From an uncultured Elusimicrobia bacterium (GTDB taxonomy: Bacteria; Elusimicrobiota; Endomicrobiia; Endomicrobiales; Endomicrobiaceae), in contig CALGGE010000007.1 in assembly GCA_937916125.1 (NCBI GenBank), positions 1-44,410 of the forward strand: a DNA stretch of 44,410 nucleotides, in the 5' to 3' direction. Shown piece after piece: positions 40,457 to 44,410 of this stretch. The stretch's first letter is position 1. Each line of letters opens with the position of its first letter. The notes below the pieces were generated by a model that was not told the DNA's origin, searched no databases, and saw only the letters and a program-made list of their open reading frames with translations. The translations under genes and the position numbers were made by a program.

Positions 40457-41337
40457 TTTGTGTTTTTATTCACTTCGAATGTAATAGATTTTTTCATTGT
40501 TCCGTCTGCGGAAGTTGCTTCTATCGTATATTTATCTTCGCCGTTAGGCAGATAGAACCTTACGGAGAAAGAACCGTCGGCAGACAGTTTTATGGGCTGT
40601 CCTTTCAACGTTAAAGTTGCATCCGGTTCGGTTGCTCCGTTAATAATAATTTCCGTATCGGCTCTTAACCAGAAATTTTTATCTTTCCCTTTAGAGGGTT
40701 TATTTTCTTCATAAGAAGGATGTATCTTAAATGAGCTTGACGAACTGATATGAGAATGCGAACTCGGTAAAGAAATGGATACTATTTCTTCCCATCTTTC
40801 TCTCATAAGTTTTGATATATCAAAGGAACTCATTCCTATGTTGTTTATGCCTGAAATTTTCAATAATTTTTCAAATTCTATCTTCAGCATTGCCCACTGT
40901 TCATCGGTAATACTGGAAACACCGTATCTGGGCATATCAACTTTATTGGATCTTGCTATACATATGAACTTGCCGTCTTTTGTTAAATAACCGATATCCA
41001 CGCACCAGCAACGGTTAAATTCTCCGACGTTTATATACCAGCTGTCGGATTCCGGCGTAACAAAAACGTCAAAATATCTGTTTGCATTAGTACCATCGAA
41101 TTTTACGTCCGTAGTATCATAAACTCTTACAACAAGTTTAGCATCCTGAAAAACAGCTTCGCCGTATTGTTTTTTTAAGTTATTGATAAATTCATTTGAT
41201 ATTGACCAATATGCAAAAATACATATGGGATCTCTCGGCAGAATTGTGATTTGTGTGTCTCCGTAATCCGAAGGAAGTCCGGACTTATTGACCTGTTTTT
41301 CCTGATTACCGATTTTTGAGGTTAAATTTTCAGCCAT
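40453..41337 (-). CDS. DUF4912 protein
   Basis: A 294-residue protein; ATG after AAGAAGGTATATT. Residues about 25-130 match DUF4912: YGDTQITILPRDPICIFAYWSISNEF, then LVVRVYDTTD, WYINVGEFNRCWCVDIGYL and FICIARSNKVDMPR. Such proteins usually sit beside glycogen-type GH57 or starch enzymes, and may bind them or the polysaccharide. Residues about 225-292 form a beta-rich Ig-like tail (INGATEPDATLTLKGQPIKLSADGSFSVRFYLPNGE). Ser-rich linker between them (SSSSSFKIHPSYEE). Upstream of the GH57 gene in one run. Confidence 0.85.
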   Translation of the reverse strand: MAENLTSKIGNQEKQVNKSGLPSDYGDTQITILPRDPICIFAYWSISNEFINNLKKQYGEAVFQDAKLVVRVYDTTDVKFDGTNANRYFDVFVTPESDSWYINVGEFNRCWCVDIGYLTKDGKFICIARSNKVDMPRYGVSSITDEQWAMLKIEFEKLLKISGINNIGMSSFDISKLMRERWEEIVSISLPSSHSHISSSSSFKIHPSYEENKPSKGKDKNFWLRADTEIIINGATEPDATLTLKGQPIKLSADGSFSVRFYLPNGEDKYTIEATSADGTMKKSITFEVNKNTK

Positions 41338-41481
41338 AATATACCTTCTTTTTAATTAATTTCCATTCGATAGTACCTTGTGATATTTGGAATATTTTAC
41401 TAATATTTGATAAAATAGTCAAATAAAAATTATCACATACGTAAAAATTGAAGTTTAACAAACCGACAACTAAAAAAAGTT

Positions 41482-41511
41482 TTGCAAAAATTTTTCTAAA
41501 TATGCTATAAT
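41482..41511 (+). promoter_or_regulatory. etf operon promoter
   Basis: TTGCAA (41482-41487), 18 bases, TATAAT (41506-41511), about 86 bases before etfB. The rest of 41338-41585 shows no gene. Confidence 0.55.
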
Positions 41512-41553
41512 ATTTGACCTAAAATGTAAGCTGTAAACTTTAAATTATAGGCT

Positions 41554-41584
41554 ATAGGCTGAAATTTGCTTTCGGCTATTTTTT
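41554..41584 (+). terminator. Terminator-like hairpin directly before etfB
   Basis: ATAG-CTGAAA pairs with TTTCGGCTAT (10 bp, one bulged G) and is followed by TTTTT at 41580-41584, just before the Shine-Dalgarno of etfB. It is placed as a transcription attenuator rather than an end-of-gene terminator. Confidence 0.5.
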
Positions 41585-41597
41585 CATGGAGGAGAAA

Positions 41598-42383
41598 ATG
41601 CATATATTGGTTTGCATTAAACAAGTACCCGGGACAACAAACGTACAAATAGATCCGGAAAGAGGTACTTTAAAAAGAGAAGGCGTAGAAGCAATAATAA
41701 ATCCTTTTGACGAATATGCCATTGAAGAGGCTGTTCGTCTTAAAGAAAAAGTCGGCGGGAAAGTAACGGTTATTACAATGGGGCCTCCGCAGGCGGAAAG
41801 TGCTTTGAGAGAAGCAATTTCCAGAGGCTGTGACGAAGCAATCCTTATAGGCGACAGAGCATTTGCAGGTGCAGATACTTGGGCAACGGCATATGCAATA
41901 TCTACCGCAATTAAAACTATTCCCGATTTCGGCGTAATATTCTGCGGAAAACAGGCAACTGACGGCGACACCGCACAGGTAGGTCCTTCGGTTGCAGAAA
42001 TGTTAAACATTCCTCACGTTGCTTATGTAAGAAAAATAGAAGAAGCATCGGAAACTTCATTAAAAGTCCAGAGAATGATGGAAGACGGTTACGATTTGAT
42101 AGAATCTCCCGTTCCGTGTTTACTTACCGTAGTAAAAGAAATCAATACACCCAGAATTCCTTCTTTGAAAGGAAAAATGGCAGCCAAGAAAGCCGTTATC
42201 AAACAGCTTAACGCGGCAGCAATAAACGCAGATACGACAAAAACAGGTTTGGCAGGCTCACCTACACAAGTAAGAAAAGTTTTCACGCCTCCTCAGAGGA
42301 CCGGAGGGGAAATATTTGAAGGTGAAGCTGCAGATATAGCAGCTCAGCTTGTAAAAAAATTGTCGGATAACAGTTTGATATAG
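41598..42383 (+). CDS. etfB: Electron transfer flavoprotein subunit beta
   Basis: A 261-residue protein. Start MHILVCIKQVPGTTNVQ at 41598 is chosen because GGAGGAG (41588-41594) is the ribosome binding site. EtfB binds AMP or, in bifurcating types, a second FAD, and pairs with EtfA. Motifs: INPFDEYAIEEAVRLKEK, VTVITMGPPQAE, ATDGDTAQVGPSVAEML and KGKMAAKKAVIK. No acyl-CoA dehydrogenase or partner dehydrogenase lies nearby, so the electron donor is unknown. Followed 23 bases on by etfA. Confidence 0.95.
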   Translation: MHILVCIKQVPGTTNVQIDPERGTLKREGVEAIINPFDEYAIEEAVRLKEKVGGKVTVITMGPPQAESALREAISRGCDEAILIGDRAFAGADTWATAYAISTAIKTIPDFGVIFCGKQATDGDTAQVGPSVAEMLNIPHVAYVRKIEEASETSLKVQRMMEDGYDLIESPVPCLLTVVKEINTPRIPSLKGKMAAKKAVIKQLNAAAINADTTKTGLAGSPTQVRKVFTPPQRTGGEIFEGEAADIAAQLVKKLSDNSLI

Positions 42384-42406
42384 TTTTTAATTTTAGGAGA
42401 ATAAAA

Positions 42407-43600
42407 ATGGCTGATAAAATAATAGTTTCATCCGAAAAATGTGTTGGTTGCGGTGCTTGCGAATCTGCATGCCCTTTCGGAGCAATAGCGGTAACAGACG
42501 GCAAAGCCGTAGTAAATGAAGAATCCTGCAGACTTTGCGGTTCATGTGTAGAAACGTGTCCCGTAAGTGCAATAGAAATGCAAAAAGAAGAAAAGAAAGA
42601 TGCCGTAAATAAAGATGATTATAAAGGTGTTTGGGTTTATGCCGAACAGAGACACGGAGAAATATCTTCCGTAGTTTATGAACTTTTAAATAAAGGCACG
42701 GAGCTTGCTAAAACATTAAATGTTCCTTTAAGTGCAATACTTATCGGTTCGAACATTTCCGCAAAAGCACAGGATTTAATAGCAAGAGGTGCCGACAAAG
42801 TTTATGTTTATGACGATCCTATTTTAGCTGAATTTCAGGACGATCCTTACGGTTGCATTTTGGCAGACTTAATAAAAGAAGAAAAGCCCGAAATTGTTTT
42901 GATGGGTGCAACAAATATCGGAAGATCTTTTGCTTCCAGAGTTGCAGCAAAAATTTATACCGGTCTTACGGCAGATTGTACTGCTCTTGAAATCGATCCT
43001 GCAACAAGAAACTTAATGCAGACAAGGCCTGCTTTCGGCGGTAACATTATGGCAACCATTTTAACGCCTAACCACAGACCGCAGATGTCAACGGTTCGTC
43101 ATAAAGTATTTAAAGAAGCTCCCGTTGTAGAGGGAAGAACCGGCGAAGTTATCAATAAAACAATTGACGCACAAAAGATAATTAACAGAACGAAATTTTT
43201 GGGGTTCTTTAAAGACCAAACCGCAGACGTAAATATTTCCGACGCTGATATTATTGTTTCAGGCGGAAGAGGTTTGGGAAATAAAGACGGTTTTAAACTT
43301 ATACAGGAATTGGCAGACGCTCTCGGCGGTGCGGTAGGTGCTTCAAGAGCTGCGGTTGATTCCGACTGGATAGCATATTCCCATCAGGTAGGACAGACGG
43401 GAAGAACAGTCGCCCCCAAAATTTATATCGCTTGCGGTATTTCCGGACAGATTCAGCATATGGTAGGTATGAGTTCGTCCGACACGATAATTGCAATAAA
43501 CAAAGATAAAGAATGTCCTATGGTTAAAGCAGCAACATATTCTTTAATCGGCGATTTATACGAAATTATTCCCGAGATAATTAAAAAATTGAAAGCCTAA
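42407..43600 (+). CDS. etfA: Electron transfer flavoprotein subunit alpha with N-terminal ferredoxin domain
   Basis: A 397-residue protein; ATG after TTAGGAGAATAAAA. Residues 1-60 add two [4Fe-4S] clusters (CVGCGACESACPFGA and CRLCGSCVETCPVSA). The EtfA part has VWVYAEQRHGEISSVVYELL and the FAD-binding region VSGGRGLGNKDGF...HQVGQTGRTVAPKIYIACGISGQIQHMVGM. The ferredoxin extension is found in Etf linked to ferredoxin or flavin-based electron bifurcation, so electrons from amino-acid oxidation could pass here. Read together with etfB and probably mazG. Confidence 0.95.
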   Translation: MADKIIVSSEKCVGCGACESACPFGAIAVTDGKAVVNEESCRLCGSCVETCPVSAIEMQKEEKKDAVNKDDYKGVWVYAEQRHGEISSVVYELLNKGTELAKTLNVPLSAILIGSNISAKAQDLIARGADKVYVYDDPILAEFQDDPYGCILADLIKEEKPEIVLMGATNIGRSFASRVAAKIYTGLTADCTALEIDPATRNLMQTRPAFGGNIMATILTPNHRPQMSTVRHKVFKEAPVVEGRTGEVINKTIDAQKIINRTKFLGFFKDQTADVNISDADIIVSGGRGLGNKDGFKLIQELADALGGAVGASRAAVDSDWIAYSHQVGQTGRTVAPKIYIACGISGQIQHMVGMSSSDTIIAINKDKECPMVKAATYSLIGDLYEIIPEIIKKLKA

Positions 43601-43604
43601 ATTT

Positions 43605-44012
43605 ATGGATGAAAAATTAAAAAAATTTCAAAAGCTTGTGGATATTTTAACAGAACTTCGCGGAGAGCACGGATGTCCTTGGGATAAGAAACAGAACCAT
43701 GAAACTCTTCTGAAATACTTATTCGAAGAATCCGAAGAGTACAGGCAGGCTGTTTTAAAAAAAGACTACGAGAATATGAAAGAAGAGCTTGGCGATGTGT
43801 TGTTGCAGGTTATTTTTCATGCACAGATAGCGAAAGAGAATAATAAGTTCGATATATACGATGTTTTGGATACGATAAATGAAAAAATGATTCGTCGTCA
43901 TCCGCACGTTTTCGGCAATTCAACCGCTAAAACAGAAGAAGAAATTCGCACTGAATGGAATAAGATAAAAGCCGAAGAAAAAGCGACCGCAAAAAAGCAG
44001 TCTCATAATTAA
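43605..44012 (+). CDS. mazG: MazG nucleotide pyrophosphohydrolase (single domain)
   Basis: A 135-residue protein, four bases after etfA, no own ribosome binding site visible beyond TAAATTT. The single MazG domain has GCPWDKKQNHETLLKYLFEESEEYRQ and MKEELGDVLLQVIFHAQIA, i.e. EExxE and ExxD metal ligands, then MIRRHPHVFG. Enterobacterial MazG has two such domains (about 263 residues); this is the one-domain form. It hydrolyses nucleoside triphosphates to monophosphate and pyrophosphate. Confidence 0.9.
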   Translation: MDEKLKKFQKLVDILTELRGEHGCPWDKKQNHETLLKYLFEESEEYRQAVLKKDYENMKEELGDVLLQVIFHAQIAKENNKFDIYDVLDTINEKMIRRHPHVFGNSTAKTEEEIRTEWNKIKAEEKATAKKQSHN

Positions 44013-44038
44013 GTGATACATAAGTTTAAATTTTTTTA

Positions 44039-44067
44039 TTGACATAAAAGGTATTTTCAATTATAAT
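44039..44067 (+). promoter_or_regulatory. Consensus sigma70 promoter of a probable further pilin cassette
   Basis: TTGACA (44039-44044), 17 bases, TATAAT (44062-44067): a perfect match, like the promoter at 1655-1683. It reads into the structured leader below. A divergent XRE gene is not seen upstream; mazG is there instead. Confidence 0.8.
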
Positions 44068-44095
44068 AGAAGTGTAATTAAAACTTAATATTGAA

Positions 44096-44300
44096 TGTTT
44101 TTGGATGTCCGAAAGGACACCACTTTTGTTAAAGCAAAATGGGTTAGCACTCCAAAAACAGTCGTTTTATATGTTGTAGGAATAAATCAGAGGCTATGTT
44201 GATTTATTTTTATAATTTTGTTTTTCGCTCCTTTATCGGAGCGAAAAGAGCGGCTGTGTTGTACTGGGTGCTAACCGTACACACAGTCGCTTTTCATTTT
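44096..44300 (+). ncRNA. Structured leader RNA with three-way junction and long-range pairing
   Basis: P1: 10-bp perfect stem 44096-44105/44151-44160. P2: TGTCC-GAAA-GGACA (44106-44119). P3: CCACTTTTG (bulged C)/CAAAATGG (44120-44142). The joining strand GTTAGCAC (44143-44150) is fully complementary to GTGCTAAC (44268-44275), which is the loop of an 11-bp hairpin (44249-44259/44281-44291) followed by TTTTCATTTT. Between them are hairpins AATAAATCA/TGATTTATT (44181-44208 region; loop GAGGCTATGT) and TTTTCGCTCC/GGAGCGAAAA. Architecture is riboswitch- or terminator-like; no known class was recognised. Confidence 0.6.
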
Positions 44301-44365
44301 GCTCCACACAAAATTCTCTCCTTTCGCAAAATCCAAAAAGAAAAAAAATCAAAAAGGAGAAATGT

Positions 44366-44410
44366 ATGAAAAACCTTGAAAAGCAACAAAAATGTACAAT
44401 GAACGACAAC
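44366..44410 (+). CDS. Start of a leader peptide or gene, cut by the window end
   Basis: ATG at 44366 after AAGGAGAAATGT opens MKNLEKQQKCTMNDN. The first 39 bases equal 3771-3809, upstream of the pilin at 3873, so a pilin gene probably follows beyond the window. The frame is incomplete here. The end also enters the repeat TGTACAATGAACGACAAC. Confidence 0.45.
   Translation, partial: MKNLEKQQKCTMNDN

Noticed and set aside
44142..44276. Integron attC site (GTTAGCAC...GTGCTAAC)
   Set aside because: The core does not fit the GTTRRRY/RYYYAAC consensus; a T-rich tail, GNRA loop and promoter indicate an RNA element.
44096..44300. Known riboswitch (cyclic di-GMP GEMM, TPP, SAM)
   Set aside because: Diagnostic conserved cores of these classes are absent.

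Overview
The window reads as a chromosome segment of a low-GC, Gram-negative-type bacterium, most likely an Elusimicrobiota (Elusimicrobium/Endomicrobium-like). The reasons are: pilin-like genes with GFTLVEL prepilin signals; an indolepyruvate:ferredoxin oxidoreductase, arylacetate-CoA ligase and ACT-domain cluster of the kind described in Elusimicrobium minutum; a GH57 enzyme next to a DUF4912 protein; and envelope genes (AsmA-like, outer-membrane barrel). Taxonomy is inferred from gene content only. The first bases (ttccgatct) equal the end of a common Illumina adapter, so position 1 may be a contig edge.

Layout. 1-4.8 kb is an accessory zone: a broken uvrC fused to the 3' half of a pilin gene, then two cassettes with the same plan (divergent XRE regulator with coiled coil, consensus promoter with dyad operator, long structured leader, pilin), separated by remnants of an AbiEi/AbiEii toxin-antitoxin pair, and a pilin-tail remnant on the minus strand. 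4.8-7.3 kb holds an autoregulated-looking Fic protein and NADP-type glutamate dehydrogenase behind a terminator-like structured leader. 7.4-12.7 kb has tRNA-Leu, a UBA-like protein, XerC, an AsmA-like protein and a barrel protein. 12.9-20.3 kb (minus) is uvrA-iorA-iorB-paaK-ACT. 20.6-27.0 kb (minus) is one dense run: a secreted (alpha/alpha) barrel protein, panB, panC, a HAMP membrane protein, nadB and a broken MFS/spermidine-synthase-like gene. 27.1-33.9 kb holds ybaK, mprF and two secreted clan GH-A hydrolases. 34-41.3 kb has tRNA-Val, argC, tyrS, rsmI, a GAF-HD-GYP protein, a GH57 branching-type enzyme and DUF4912. 41.5-44 kb is etfB-etfA-mazG. 44.0-44.4 kb is the promoter and leader of what is probably another pilin cassette.

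How it works together. IorAB, ArCoA ligase, GDH, Etf with a ferredoxin domain and the ACT protein point to amino-acid fermentation with ferredoxin and CoA-ester energy conservation. The GH57/DUF4912 pair points to storage glucan. MprF, the barrel, AsmA and the GH-A enzymes belong to the envelope.

Main unexplained structure. Six hairpins around the pilin genes have different stems but the same 9-nt loop nACATAGCn, always on the pilin-sense strand. The leader at 44.1 kb carries the complementary GCTATGT in a loop and also folds into a three-way junction whose joining strand GTTAGCAC is complementary to a distal terminator loop (GTGCTAAC). This looks like an undescribed RNA-based control layer for pilin cassettes. 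Intergenic space is otherwise filled with a modular dispersed repeat family that also enters genes, start regions and stop codons.
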